The position numbers and the translations under genes were made by a program. DNA of 64,000 bases. Source: DAISVY01 sp036826635 (GTDB lineage Bacteria; Zixibacteria; MSB-5A5; GN15; FEB-12). The notes beneath the pieces are model-generated. The model saw nothing but the letters and a program-made list of their open reading frames with translations, had not been told where the DNA came from and did not search any database. This document shows positions 26,435 through 36,061 of this stretch, in pieces. Positions within the stretch are counted from its first letter, which is position 1. The number at the start of each line of letters is the position of its first letter. The DNA lies in assembly GCA_036826635.1 (NCBI GenBank), contig DAISVY010000005.1:1-64000 (forward strand). The letters are read 5' to 3'.

Positions 26435-27022
26435 ATGGCAGAAACTATCAGTGTGTATCCGAAACGCGAGGCGGAACTGAGAGAAGCTTTCTGGTCTCAG
26501 GTAACGAGTTTCCCCGAGGGACAAAACATCAATCGGTGTCTCCAGTGTGGCACCTGCACCGGTACCTGTCCCGTTTCGGATGTCATGGATATCACACCAC
26601 GTCAGACGATAGCGTTGTTTCGGGCGGGGATGGTTGAGGAGATCCTGCGGAGCCGCACGATCTGGATCTGTGCTTCGTGTTATTCCTGTACGGTGCGCTG
26701 TCCGGCCGGTATTCGCATAACCGATACCATGTATGCGTTCAAACGGCTGGCGATGGAAAAACATATCTATCCCAACAGATTTCCGGTGCATGCTCTTTCG
26801 AGCGCCTTTATCCACCAGATCTACCGGTATGGTCGGAACTATGAATTGGGACTGGGAATCTGCTATTATCTTAGATCAAACTTTGTGAAGTTGTTCACAA
26901 GTATTGGTTACGGTTGGTCATTGATTAGCCGCGGGCGTCTTAGTCTGATACCCAGGCGGATCAAGCGCGTCAATGAAGTGCGGGCCATTATAAAGAAAGC
27001 CAACGAGTTTGGAGAGGACTGA
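26435..27022 (+). CDS. hdrC: Heterodisulfide reductase subunit C
   Basis: 195 residues with two 4Fe-4S motifs, CLQCGTCTGTCP and CASCYSCTVRCP. HdrC relays electrons from HdrA to HdrB. GAAGGAGG at 26423-26430 fixes the ATG at 26435; an in-frame ATG at 26411 is less suited. First gene of the eleven-gene operon, two bases before hdrB. Archaeal HdrC has the same size and motif spacing. Confidence 0.92.
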   Translation: MAETISVYPKREAELREAFWSQVTSFPEGQNINRCLQCGTCTGTCPVSDVMDITPRQTIALFRAGMVEEILRSRTIWICASCYSCTVRCPAGIRITDTMYAFKRLAMEKHIYPNRFPVHALSSAFIHQIYRYGRNYELGLGICYYLRSNFVKLFTSIGYGWSLISRGRLSLIPRRIKRVNEVRAIIKKANEFGED

Positions 27023-27024
27023 GG

Positions 27025-27903
27025 ATGGAGTACGCCTACTATCCCGGATGCAGTCTTGAACACACAGCCGCGCCTTACGATAAGTCGTTGCGGGAAGTGT
27101 TCAGGGCCCTGGATATCGGTCTGAAAGAGATCGAGGACTGGAACTGCTGTGGCGCCACTATGTACATGTCCGTCAAGAAGATTGTGGGTTACAGTATCAC
27201 CGCCCGCAATCTCGCCATCGCCCAGAAGATGGGGCTGGATATCTGTGCTCCGTGCAGCAGTTGTTACACGATTCTTAACAAGACCAACCGTCACATTTCC
27301 TGGAATTCCAAGGAGCGCGCAAAGATAAACGAGGCGCTGGCGGCGGCCAATCTTTCGTATGACACGACTATTGAAGTGCGACACCCGCTGGATATTCTGG
27401 TAAACGATTACGGTCTGGACAAGCTGGCGGAGCAGGTCAAGATTTCCCTGAAAGGCGTGAAGGTGGCCCCTTATTACGGTTGTCAGATCGTGCGGCCGCA
27501 CGGCTATTTCGACGATTGCGATGATCCGGTTACGATGGACCGGCTTCTGGAAGCGCTGGGGGCCGAAGTGACGTATTATCCGGGGAAGGTCCGTTGCTGC
27601 GGCGGGATGCTTATGACTACGGATACGGATGTGGCACTGAAACTCAGTATGAATCTGCTGGAAGCGGCGGTGGATAACGACGCTGATCTTATTGCGACCG
27701 CCTGTCCCCTTTGCCAGATGAACCTTGAGGCCTATCAGAAACAGATCAACGCCAAGTTTGGCCGCAAGTTCAAAATTCCGGTTGTCTATTTCACCCATCT
27801 GATCGGCGTGGCGCTCGGGCTGGATGCCAAGGTGATGCAGATGAATAAGTTGATCGTCAATCCGGATATTCTGGATCGGAAACTTAAGGAGGTGTCAGCA
27901 TGA
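27025..27903 (+). CDS. hdrB: Heterodisulfide reductase subunit B
   Basis: 292 residues with two CCG domains: YYPGCS ... WNCCGA ... CAPCSSC, and YYGCQ ... VRCCGG ... ACPLC. These bind the non-cubane Fe-S clusters where heterodisulfide is cut in methanogens. In bacteria without coenzyme M and B the natural acceptor is generally unknown. The stop overlaps the next start as ATGA. Confidence 0.92.
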   Translation: MEYAYYPGCSLEHTAAPYDKSLREVFRALDIGLKEIEDWNCCGATMYMSVKKIVGYSITARNLAIAQKMGLDICAPCSSCYTILNKTNRHISWNSKERAKINEALAAANLSYDTTIEVRHPLDILVNDYGLDKLAEQVKISLKGVKVAPYYGCQIVRPHGYFDDCDDPVTMDRLLEALGAEVTYYPGKVRCCGGMLMTTDTDVALKLSMNLLEAAVDNDADLIATACPLCQMNLEAYQKQINAKFGRKFKIPVVYFTHLIGVALGLDAKVMQMNKLIVNPDILDRKLKEVSA

Positions 27904-28868
27904 GCGGCTCGGACGGCAACCACACTCCCCGTATCGGTGTGTACATCTGTCACTGCGGTTCCAACATCGCCAAGATAGTTGATGTGGCTAAAGTGGCCGA
28001 GGCCTGCCGCGGTATCGAGGGCGTGGTTCTCAGCAAGACCTATCGGTTCATGTGTTCTGACCCCGGCCAGGAGATGATTCAGAAGGATATCAAAGAACAC
28101 AAGCTGGAACGGGTGGTGGTGGCGGCCTGCAGTCCATTGATGCACGAGAATACTTTCCGGATGGCGGTCGAAGAAGCGGGCTTGAACCGTTACCTTTTCG
28201 AAATGGTCAATATCAGAGAACAGGTCAGTTGGGTAACGGTTGACCCGGTAGCGGCGACCCGCAAAGCGACTCTGCTCGTCAAGGCCGGTATCGCGCGCGT
28301 GCGATTGCACAACGCACTGGAAATGCGCCGCGTTCCGATTACCAAACGAGCGATGGTCATAGGCGGCGGTATTGCCGGTATCGAATCCGCACTGCAAATG
28401 GCCGATGCCGGTTTCGAGGTGATTCTGGTCGAGAAAGAATCATCAATCGGCGGGAATATGGCCACTTTCGACAAAACCTTCCCCACTCTGGATTGTGCCG
28501 CGTGTATTCTCACTCCCAAAATGGTGGCGGTGAGCAAACATCCGAATATCAAGCTCATGACATGGGCCGAGATTGAAGATGTCCAGGGTTACGTGGGCAA
28601 TTTCAAGGTAAAGATAAGAAAGAAAGCCCGCTACGTTGATCCCGATGTCTGCAACAGTTGCGGGGCCTGTTACGAAGCGTGCCCCAGTCGGCCGTTCCCG
28701 GCTTATCGTCGTATGGTTCTCGGTAAACAGGTTTTCCGCGAGGGACGACTCCTTGATGTTCGTGATAAGTACCGCATGGGTCCCAAACACGATTTGACGA
28801 TTCTGACGGGGGCGCAGCCGATGCCGGAGAAACCGCTGAAGCCGGAAAAAGAAGGAGTGGCGGAATGA
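27900..28868 (+). CDS. hdrA: HdrA, N-terminal half
   Basis: 322 residues that match only the first half of HdrA (usually about 650): the N-terminal cluster domain with YICHCGSN, the FAD Rossmann start VIGGGIAGIES (153-163), the LDCAACILTP segment (198-206) and one 4Fe-4S motif at Cys251/254/257/261. The protein then stops. The matching second half is fused to a NuoG-type N-terminus at 31404-33170. Start and stop both make ATGA overlaps with neighbours and the reading frame is clean, so this is a genuine split and not a broken gene. HdrA is the flavin bifurcation site in HdrABC-Mvh. Confidence 0.9.
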   Translation: MSGSDGNHTPRIGVYICHCGSNIAKIVDVAKVAEACRGIEGVVLSKTYRFMCSDPGQEMIQKDIKEHKLERVVVAACSPLMHENTFRMAVEEAGLNRYLFEMVNIREQVSWVTVDPVAATRKATLLVKAGIARVRLHNALEMRRVPITKRAMVIGGGIAGIESALQMADAGFEVILVEKESSIGGNMATFDKTFPTLDCAACILTPKMVAVSKHPNIKLMTWAEIEDVQGYVGNFKVKIRKKARYVDPDVCNSCGACYEACPSRPFPAYRRMVLGKQVFREGRLLDVRDKYRMGPKHDLTILTGAQPMPEKPLKPEKEGVAE

Positions 28869-29383
28869 TACACCATGAGGACCCCAACTACGATTACATG
28901 GCCGCGATCTCCAAGATCGTCAAGAAATATGGGGCCAAACCGACCGCTCTCATCATGATTCTTCAGGATATCCAGAAGCATTACAACTACCTGCCGAAAG
29001 ATGCCCTGGAAGCCGTGTCCAAAAAGATGAAGCTGCCGCTGGCCCAGATATACGGGGTGGCCACATTCTACAAGTCTTTCAGCCTCGAACCCAAGGGAAA
29101 GAACCACATTTGTGTCTGTACCGGGACCGCCTGCCATGTCCGTCAGGCCGATGTTATTGTCGACAGGCTGGAACGCGAGCTGGGAATATCTCCCGGGGAG
29201 ACGACGGCGGATAAAGAATTCAGTTTCGAGACGGTCAACTGTCTGGGGGCTTGTGCTCTCGGTCCGCTGGTTACGGCCAACGACGAATATTATGGGAATA
29301 TGACGGTCAGCAAAGTTGAGAAGATGCTTCAGGAATTGAAGGCCAGGAAAGCCGGCAAGAAACCGGCCGAGGAGGTCGCATGA
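28865..29383 (+). CDS. NuoE-like [2Fe-2S] subunit
   Basis: 172 residues of the 24-kDa (thioredoxin-like) subunit family of complex I and of NAD-dependent hydrogenases. Landmarks: IYGVATFYKSF, the first two cluster cysteines in CTGTAC and the other two in CLGAC, then GPLVTANDEYYG. It works with the NuoF-like subunit encoded next, with which its gene overlaps by ATGA. As no membrane NADH dehydrogenase genes are present, a soluble hydrogenase-type role is indicated. Confidence 0.92.
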   Translation: MIHHEDPNYDYMAAISKIVKKYGAKPTALIMILQDIQKHYNYLPKDALEAVSKKMKLPLAQIYGVATFYKSFSLEPKGKNHICVCTGTACHVRQADVIVDRLERELGISPGETTADKEFSFETVNCLGACALGPLVTANDEYYGNMTVSKVEKMLQELKARKAGKKPAEEVA

Positions 29384-31392
29384 ACCAGAGGAAGCTTCAG
29401 AGCCCCGAGGATCTTGCCCGGCATCGGAAGCGGCTGGAAAGCCACCGGGACGAAAACAAAACAGTCGTTACGATATGTGCCGGCACCGGCTGCAAGGCCT
29501 GCGGGTGTGAACCCGTGGTCAAGGCTTTCAACGAACTGCTGCACAATGACAAACTGGAGCACGAAGTAGACATTCGAACTACCGGTTGTCACGGTTTCTG
29601 TGAACGCGGCCCGCTGGTAGTGGTGCAACCGCAGGGGATTTTTTATCAGAAAGTTCGCCCGTCGGATGTCAAGCTGATCTGGGACCAGACTATCAAGGGC
29701 GGCCGCTTAGTCAACAAGCTGCTTTACAAGGATCCGCAGACCGGTGATCCGATAGTGCACGAACAGGATATTCCGTTTTATAAAGCCCAGAAACGCCTCA
29801 TTTTCGGTAAGAACGGTTTCATGGACCCGACCTCGATTGATGATTATATCATTCTGGGCGGATACGAAGCCCTGGTCAAGGCTTTGGGTTCTATGACTCC
29901 CGATCAGGTTTTGGAGGAAGTTTTCCGGTCGCGGCTGCGGGGACGTGGGGGCGGCGGTTTTCCGGCCGGTAAGAAATGGCGTGCCTGCAAACAGGCCAAG
30001 GGTGATATCAAGTACATTATCTGTAACGCTGACGAGGGTGACCCCGGAGCGTTCATGGACCGTTCTCTGCTGGAAGGGAACCCGCACCAGGTCATCGAGG
30101 GAATGCTGCTGGGTGCCTATGCAATAGGGAGTTCGGAAGGGTTTGTTTATGTTCGCAACGAGTATCCCCTGGCCGTTAAGAATCTGGGTATAGCTCTTAA
30201 GGCGGCGACCGAATACGGGTTGCTTGGGGATAACATTCTCGGGACCGATTTCTCGTTTAACATAAATATCTCGCGCGGCGGCGGCGCTTTTGTTTGCGGG
30301 GAATCTACGGCTTTGATGGCCTCACTGGAAGGTCGTGTGGGTGAACCGAGGGCCAAGTATATTCATACCGTTGAAGCCGGTCTTTGGGATAAACCGACTA
30401 TTCTCAACAACGTCGAGACCTGGGCGAATATACCGTTGATAATCGATAAGGGTGCGGACTGGTTCGCTCGAATCGGCACGGCCAGTTCAACCGGTACCAA
30501 GGTGTTCGCTCTTACGGGCAAGATCAACAACACCGGGTTGGTGGAAGTTCCCATGGGCATCACGCTTCGAGAAGTTCTCTACAAGATCGGAGGCGGAGTG
30601 CCCGGCAAGAAGCGCTTCAAAGCGGTGCAAACGGGGGGTCCTTCGGGCGGTACTCTCATCGTCGAGTCGAGCGATCCGGCCATTCACGACAGTCTGGTGG
30701 CGCACGGTGATATCGCCGATGATGAGGACGTAATCAGTCTGCTTGATCTGCCGGTTGATTTCGACAAACTTACCGAGGCGGGGTCGATGATGGGGTCCGG
30801 CGGTATGATCGTCATGGACCAGGATTCCTGCATGGTCGATGTGGCCAAGTACTTCATTCATTTCCTGACCGAGGAGAGCTGCGGCAAGTGCGTGCCCTGC
30901 CGGGAGGGACTTCGAACGATGTGGGAGATACTCAACCGCATCACGGAGGGCGAAGGCACAATGCAGGATATTGATGACCTGGAAGAGCTTTCCCAGGTGA
31001 TAATCGATACCAGTCTGTGTCAGTTAGGCGGAAGCGCGCCCAACCCGGTGCTGTCCACCCTGAGGTATTTCCGTCAGGAGTACCTTGCCCATGTCAAGGA
31101 CAAGCGTTGTCCGGCCGGGGTGTGCAAAGCTCTGGTGTCTCATGCCATTGATGAAACCTGTACCGGTTGCCATGCCTGCGTCAAGCCGTGCCCGGTCGAC
31201 GCGATTCACGGCGACCCCAAGGGTCTTCACTGGATCGATCAGGATACATGTATTCAATGCGGTGCCTGCTATCAGATTTGTAAGTACGACAGTATCAAAC
31301 GAGTCAAGCGCGGTGAAGGCGAGGCGGTCCAGGCCCATGCCAAAGAGCACTGGCTGCCGCGAGCCAGCAAGAGTGCTACAGTCTCAGCTTAG
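29380..31392 (+). CDS. NuoF-like NAD(H)/FMN subunit with extra ferredoxin domains
   Basis: 670 residues, similar in layout to HydB of bifurcating hydrogenases: an N-terminal thioredoxin-like [2Fe-2S] domain (CAGTGCKACGC ... CHGFC), the FMN/NAD core with GRGGGGFPAGKKW, NADEGDPGAFMDR and GGGAFVCGESTAL, the 4Fe-4S site ESCGKCVPCREG with its later Cys, and a C-terminal pair of 4Fe-4S motifs (CTGCHACVKPCP, CIQCGACYQICK). It exchanges electrons with NAD(P)H. 11 bases separate it from the next gene. Confidence 0.92.
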   Translation: MNQRKLQSPEDLARHRKRLESHRDENKTVVTICAGTGCKACGCEPVVKAFNELLHNDKLEHEVDIRTTGCHGFCERGPLVVVQPQGIFYQKVRPSDVKLIWDQTIKGGRLVNKLLYKDPQTGDPIVHEQDIPFYKAQKRLIFGKNGFMDPTSIDDYIILGGYEALVKALGSMTPDQVLEEVFRSRLRGRGGGGFPAGKKWRACKQAKGDIKYIICNADEGDPGAFMDRSLLEGNPHQVIEGMLLGAYAIGSSEGFVYVRNEYPLAVKNLGIALKAATEYGLLGDNILGTDFSFNINISRGGGAFVCGESTALMASLEGRVGEPRAKYIHTVEAGLWDKPTILNNVETWANIPLIIDKGADWFARIGTASSTGTKVFALTGKINNTGLVEVPMGITLREVLYKIGGGVPGKKRFKAVQTGGPSGGTLIVESSDPAIHDSLVAHGDIADDEDVISLLDLPVDFDKLTEAGSMMGSGGMIVMDQDSCMVDVAKYFIHFLTEESCGKCVPCREGLRTMWEILNRITEGEGTMQDIDDLEELSQVIIDTSLCQLGGSAPNPVLSTLRYFRQEYLAHVKDKRCPAGVCKALVSHAIDETCTGCHACVKPCPVDAIHGDPKGLHWIDQDTCIQCGACYQICKYDSIKRVKRGEGEAVQAHAKEHWLPRASKSATVSA

Positions 31393-31403
31393 GAGCCCGG
31401 TAA

Positions 31404-33170
31404 ATGGACGAAGCAAAGAGAGTCAGAGTGAAGATCGACGGCCATCCGGTCGAGGTCGAAGAAGGATCGTACGTGCTTCAGGCGGCTGAGCAGTTGGGGA
31501 TAGAAATCCCGACTCTCTGTTATTACCCGCAGATGACACCGTATGCTTCCTGCCGTATGTGTGTCGTGGAGGCTCGCGACGGCAAAGGATGGTCCAAGAT
31601 CGTCACGTCCTGTAACTACCCCGTGTGGGACGGGCTGGAAATCTACACCGATACACCGCGCGTGATCAACGCCCGCCGGGCTAATTTGCAGATGCTGATG
31701 GGCTCGTGTGCTCCTTCGCCGGTCCTGCAAAAACTGGCCGAGAAGTTCGGTATCGAAGAGCCGCGCTGGGGACATGGTGATTATACCTGTATACTCTGCG
31801 GGTTGTGCGTGCGTGTGTGCGATGAAGTGGTCGGGGCTCATGCCCTGTCGTTCATCAATCGGGGGTTCGACCGCGACGTGGCCACACCTTTCCATCTCGA
31901 AAGTGAGGCCTGCATACTCTGCGGTGCCTGCGCCAAGCTTTGCCCGACCGGTTACATCCGCATGGAAGAACTGGAAGACCGGGTGGTTAACCATCGCGAG
32001 ATGACACTGGGTCCCAACTCGGCTATTTCTTTGCCGTTTCGCCAGGCGGTGCCCAACGTACCCCGTATCTACCGCGAAAACTGCATTCACTACAAGACCG
32101 GCGGTTGTATGGTGTGTGCGAAGGTCTGCCCGAAAGGCTGTATCGATTTCCATGATCGCGACAAGATCGAAGAGTTTGACATCGGGGCGATAGTTGTCGC
32201 CACCGGGTTCGATCATTTCGATCCCACCCCGCTCAAGCAGTACGGCTATGGCAAATACCCGAACGTGGTAACGGCCCGCGAATTCGAGATTATGAATAAC
32301 GCCGCCGGTTCGACGGGCGGTAACATTGTTCTGGAAAACGGCAAGGAACCGCGCTCTATCGGGATTATCCACTGTGTGGGCAGCCGTGACGAAAACCATC
32401 ACAAATACTGTAGTCGCGTCTGCTGCATGTACGCCCTCAAGTTCGCCCACCTCGTGATCGAGAAGACGGACGCCGTGGTGTATCAGTTCTATATCGACAT
32501 GCGGAGTTTCGGTAAGGGCTATGAAGAGTTCTACTCCCGCATTATGGAAGAAGGCGTTAACATCATCAGGGGTAAGGTGGCCGAGGTCATTCCGGCCGGT
32601 TATCGTCGTCGCGAGGAGGGGCAACTTCTCATCCAGTGCGAGGACACACTGATCGGGAAGTTCCGTGAAATCCCGGTCGACATGGTGGTGTTGTGCACGG
32701 CCCTTGAGGCCCGGGCCGAAGCTAAGGAATTCGGTCGCAAGCTCAACATCTCGACCGGTGCCGACGGCTGGTTCATCGAGTCGCACCCGAAGCTGGGTCC
32801 CGTGTCCACGACTACCGACGGTGTCTTTTTGGCCGGGGCCTGTCAGGGGACCAAGGACATTCCGGACTCCGTGGCCCAGGGAGGCGCCGCCGCCGCCCAG
32901 GTCATGAAGTTGCTCAATCGGGGTGAGTTGATGATGGATGCCACGTACGCGGAGGTTGACGAGCGCTATTGCAGCGGTTGCAAGATGTGTAATGACCTTT
33001 GTCCGTACTCGGCCATTAGTTTCGATGAAGAGAAGAACGTGAGCGTGATCAACGCCGCCTTGTGCAAAGCGTGCGGTACCTGCGTGGCTGCCTGCCCGTC
33101 GGGGGCCATCACCGGTCGACACTTCACCGACGATCAGATCTACGCCCAAATCGAGGGGATGCTGTCATGA
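31404..33170 (+). CDS. Fusion of NuoG-type ferredoxin N-terminus and HdrA C-terminal half
   Basis: 588 residues. Residues 1-200 are NuoG/HydA-like: [2Fe-2S] Cys39/50/53/70 and two 4Fe-4S motifs at Cys129/132/135/139 and Cys170/173/176/180; the usual His-ligated cluster segment between them is degenerate. From about 218 the sequence is the second half of HdrA: Cys227/235/238/242, GAIVVATGFD, HCVGSRD, YCSRVCC, the FAD-closing GVFLAGACQG and two C-terminal 4Fe-4S motifs (CSGCKMCNDLCP, CKACGTCVAACP). It must pair with the separate HdrA N-half to make one FAD site. At least six Fe-S clusters are predicted. ATGA overlap with mvhD. Confidence 0.9.
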   Translation: MDEAKRVRVKIDGHPVEVEEGSYVLQAAEQLGIEIPTLCYYPQMTPYASCRMCVVEARDGKGWSKIVTSCNYPVWDGLEIYTDTPRVINARRANLQMLMGSCAPSPVLQKLAEKFGIEEPRWGHGDYTCILCGLCVRVCDEVVGAHALSFINRGFDRDVATPFHLESEACILCGACAKLCPTGYIRMEELEDRVVNHREMTLGPNSAISLPFRQAVPNVPRIYRENCIHYKTGGCMVCAKVCPKGCIDFHDRDKIEEFDIGAIVVATGFDHFDPTPLKQYGYGKYPNVVTAREFEIMNNAAGSTGGNIVLENGKEPRSIGIIHCVGSRDENHHKYCSRVCCMYALKFAHLVIEKTDAVVYQFYIDMRSFGKGYEEFYSRIMEEGVNIIRGKVAEVIPAGYRRREEGQLLIQCEDTLIGKFREIPVDMVVLCTALEARAEAKEFGRKLNISTGADGWFIESHPKLGPVSTTTDGVFLAGACQGTKDIPDSVAQGGAAAAQVMKLLNRGELMMDATYAEVDERYCSGCKMCNDLCPYSAISFDEEKNVSVINAALCKACGTCVAACPSGAITGRHFTDDQIYAQIEGMLS

Positions 33171-33616
33171 GTTTCGAACCAAAGATAATAGGTTTTCTCT
33201 GCAACTGGTGCAGCTATACGGGTGCAGACCTGGCCGGTACCGCCCGGATGAAATACCCGGCGAACGTGACCAGCATACGTGTTATGTGTTCCGGCCGCGT
33301 TGATCCCGGTTTCATTCTGGATTCTTTTCGCAATGGTGCCGACGGGGTGTTGGTGTGCGGTTGTCACCCGGGCGACTGCCATTATGTCGAGGGCAACTAC
33401 AAATGTCTGAGACGCATTCCGCTGACCAAGAAAATCCTCGAAGGGATGGGTATCAATCCCGACCGACTGAGACTCGAGTGGGTTTCGGCGTCGGAAGGGG
33501 CTTTGTTCCAGAAAATCGTAACCGAGTTCACCGAACAGATCAGGCAGTTGGGTCCGCTGCAGTTGAAAGACCAGAAGTTTGACCCCGAGGTTGAAGGAGT
33601 GGCTTCTCATGGCTAA
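33167..33616 (+). CDS. mvhD: MvhD/FrhD-type delta subunit
   Basis: 149 residues with the MvhD pattern FLCNWCSYTGADLAGT, VMCSGRVDP and VCGCHPGDCHY, binding a [2Fe-2S] cluster. It passes electrons between hydrogenase and HdrA in the methanogen complex. The ATG at 33167 overlaps the upstream stop as ATGA, and its stop overlaps the next start by eight bases. Confidence 0.92.
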   Translation: MSFEPKIIGFLCNWCSYTGADLAGTARMKYPANVTSIRVMCSGRVDPGFILDSFRNGADGVLVCGCHPGDCHYVEGNYKCLRRIPLTKKILEGMGINPDRLRLEWVSASEGALFQKIVTEFTEQIRQLGPLQLKDQKFDPEVEGVASHG

Positions 33617-34580
33617 ACCGAAACTGGCGATATACTGGGCGGCTTCGTGCGGCGGCTGTGATATTGCCATACTTGATATCGAAGATAAGATTCTCGACGT
33701 CGCCAATTTTTTCGACATCGTTTTCTGGCCGTGCGCGATGGATTTCAAGTATGACGATGTCCGTGCGATGGAGGACAAGTCGATCACCCTGACGCTCTTC
33801 AACGGAGCGGTGCGCAACGACGAAAACTATGAGATCGCCCGGTTGTTGCGGCAGAAGTCGGTTCTCATGTGTGCGTTCGGGAGTTGTGCTTCCGAGGGTT
33901 GTATCCCCGGTCTGGCCAATTTCTACGACAAGGAGTCGATTATCGATTATGTCTATCGGCAGTCTCCATCGCTGGAGAACGGCAGCCAGGTAATTCCACA
34001 GCCCGAGGTCGAGGTGCCTGAAGGGACGATTACGATTCCGAACATGTGGAACACCGTGCGTACGCTGGGACAGGTGGTCGATGTCGATTATATCGTGCCC
34101 GGTTGTCCGCCGCAATCGGACCAGATAGCCGCCGTGGTGGAAGCGGTGATGGACATTCTAAAAAACGGCAAGGAACTTCCGCCGAAAGGAACGGTGCTGG
34201 GGGCGACCGAGAAGACCTGTTGCGATGAATGCCCGCGCGAGCGCAATGTCAAGAAGATCAAGGAATTCGTGCGGCCGTTTTCCAAAGTTACGGATCCCAA
34301 TCTCTGTCTTATGGAACAGGGGTTGGTTTGTCTGGGTCCGGCCACACGTTCGGGCTGCGGGGCCAAGTGTGTCGCGGCCGGCATTCCCTGCCGTGGCTGT
34401 TACGGGTTGCCTTCGAATGTCCGTGACCAGGGAGCCAAGATGGCTTCGGCCTTAGCCAGTGTAATAGACTCGACCGACCCGGAAGAAATCCAGAGGATAA
34501 TCGATACCATCCCCGACCCGCTGGGAACGTTTTACCGGTTCAGCCTGGCTGGTTCGATGCTGAAGAGGGTGCAGAAATGA
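33609..34580 (+). CDS. mvhG: [NiFe] hydrogenase small subunit, group 3 (MvhG-like)
   Basis: 323 residues. The proximal cluster ligands are in SCGGCDIAILD, FGSCASEG and VPGCPPQSDQI; the C-terminal cysteines (TCCDECP ... CLMEQGLVCLGPATRSGC ... CRGCYG) fit the further clusters of MvhG. There is no twin-arginine signal, so it is cytoplasmic. GAAGGAG supports the ATG at 33609 over an upstream in-frame ATG. Group 3c is the best fit from the Mvh/Hdr neighbours. Confidence 0.92.
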   Translation: MAKPKLAIYWAASCGGCDIAILDIEDKILDVANFFDIVFWPCAMDFKYDDVRAMEDKSITLTLFNGAVRNDENYEIARLLRQKSVLMCAFGSCASEGCIPGLANFYDKESIIDYVYRQSPSLENGSQVIPQPEVEVPEGTITIPNMWNTVRTLGQVVDVDYIVPGCPPQSDQIAAVVEAVMDILKNGKELPPKGTVLGATEKTCCDECPRERNVKKIKEFVRPFSKVTDPNLCLMEQGLVCLGPATRSGCGAKCVAAGIPCRGCYGLPSNVRDQGAKMASALASVIDSTDPEEIQRIIDTIPDPLGTFYRFSLAGSMLKRVQK

Positions 34581-36061
34581 AACAGATCGTAATCGATCCT
34601 ATCACTCGTTTGGAAGGACACGGCAAGATACATCTGTTCGTCAACGATGACGGTTCGCTGGCCAATTGTTATTTCCAGATTCCGGAGCTTCGCGGTTTCG
34701 AGAAATTCTGCCAGGGTCGTCCGGTTGAAGAGCTGGCCCGAATCACCACGCGGATATGCGGTGTTTGTCCGGACGCTCATCACATGGCCTCGGCCAAAGC
34801 GGCCGACGCGGTTTATGGTGCGAAGATACCTTCGGCGGCCCGTAAGCTTCGCGAACTGGTCTACAATGCCTTTTTTGCCGGTGACCATACGACCCACTTC
34901 TTCGCTCTTGCCGGGCCGGATTTCGTCTGCGGGCCCAACGCGCCGAAGGCGGAGCGGAATATCCTCGGTGTTGTGGCCAAGGTGGGAATTGAGGCGGGAA
35001 AGGAAGTCATCGCCCAGCGCGCCCGCGGGCAGCGAGTGATCGAAATTATCGGCGGTAAAAAAGTGCACCCGGTAACGGCCGTACCCGGCGGTATGACCAA
35101 GCGTATCAGCAAAGAAGAGCAGGAAGAACTTATCAGGATCGGCGACGAAATGGTGGAGTTCGCCAAATTCACCATTCAGATCGTCAACGATATCGTCCTC
35201 GCCAATCAAGAGTATGTCGATCTGATTCTGTCCGACACTTATGCTCACCAGACTTATAACATGGGTTTGGTCGACGAGAACAACAAGGTCAACTTCTACG
35301 AGGGTAAAGTGCGCGTGACGGCTCCCGACGGGAGCGAACATTGCAAGTACGAGGCGAAGGATTACCTGGAATACGTGGCCGAGCATGTCGAACCGTACAC
35401 CTATCTGAAATACCCGTTCCTGAAGAAAATCGGGTGGAAGGGTTTTGTGGACGGGGTGGAGTCCGGCGTGTACAAAGCCAGTCCGTTGTCGCGCCTGAAC
35501 GCTTCCGACGGCATGGCCACGCCGCTGGCGCAGGCGGAATACGAGCGTTTTTATGAAACACTGACCGGTGACAGGTCCGGCAAGACCATGGTGCATTCGA
35601 CCCTGGCCACCCACTGGGCGAGAGTGGTGGAACTGATGTATGCCTGCGAAGCCGTGCAGCAACAGTCTCGTGACGAGGAAATCATCTCCGATCACGTTCT
35701 GGATCCTCCCACCACGTGTCTGGGCGAAGGCGTGGGGATCGTTGAAGCGCCGCGCGGGACGCTGACCCATCATTACAAGACCGACGAAAACGGTTTTGTT
35801 ACCGAGGCTAATCTCATTGTCGGCACGACGAACAACAACGCGCCGATCACCATGTCAATCAAGAAAGCGGCCGAAGGGCTGGTGAAGAAGGGGCAGGAAA
35901 TCACCGACGGTACCCTGAACATGATAGAAATGGCTTTCCGGGCCTATGATCCGTGTTTCGGTTGTGCCACTCACACTTTACCGGGTGAGATGCCCCTGGA
36001 AGTCGTTGTTCATGACGCCCGAACGCGCGATGTATTGGAGGTCCACCGGAGGAACCTGTGA
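34577..36061 (+). CDS. mvhA: [NiFe] hydrogenase large subunit, group 3 (MvhA-like)
   Basis: 494 residues holding the Ni-Fe active site. The L1 motif RICGVCPDAHH gives Cys61 and Cys64; the L2 motif DPCFGCATH gives Cys460 and Cys463. After His466 come 28 more residues, the C-terminal tail that a maturation protease removes once nickel is inserted; that protease is the next gene. H2 uptake or production coupled to the Hdr/Nuo subunits is expected. No hyp maturation genes lie in the window. Confidence 0.94.
   Translation: MKQIVIDPITRLEGHGKIHLFVNDDGSLANCYFQIPELRGFEKFCQGRPVEELARITTRICGVCPDAHHMASAKAADAVYGAKIPSAARKLRELVYNAFFAGDHTTHFFALAGPDFVCGPNAPKAERNILGVVAKVGIEAGKEVIAQRARGQRVIEIIGGKKVHPVTAVPGGMTKRISKEEQEELIRIGDEMVEFAKFTIQIVNDIVLANQEYVDLILSDTYAHQTYNMGLVDENNKVNFYEGKVRVTAPDGSEHCKYEAKDYLEYVAEHVEPYTYLKYPFLKKIGWKGFVDGVESGVYKASPLSRLNASDGMATPLAQAEYERFYETLTGDRSGKTMVHSTLATHWARVVELMYACEAVQQQSRDEEIISDHVLDPPTTCLGEGVGIVEAPRGTLTHHYKTDENGFVTEANLIVGTTNNNAPITMSIKKAAEGLVKKGQEITDGTLNMIEMAFRAYDPCFGCATHTLPGEMPLEVVVHDARTRDVLEVHRRNL

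Noticed and set aside
27900..28868. HdrA N-half as a pseudogene or sequencing frameshift
   Set aside because: It ends in an ATGA overlap with a real gene, and the missing half is found intact elsewhere in the operon, so the division is clean.
31389..33149. 586-residue antisense frame over the NuoG-HdrA fusion
   Set aside because: Same explanation: GC-rich codons leave few stops on the opposite strand; the plus-strand gene has many conserved cysteine motifs.
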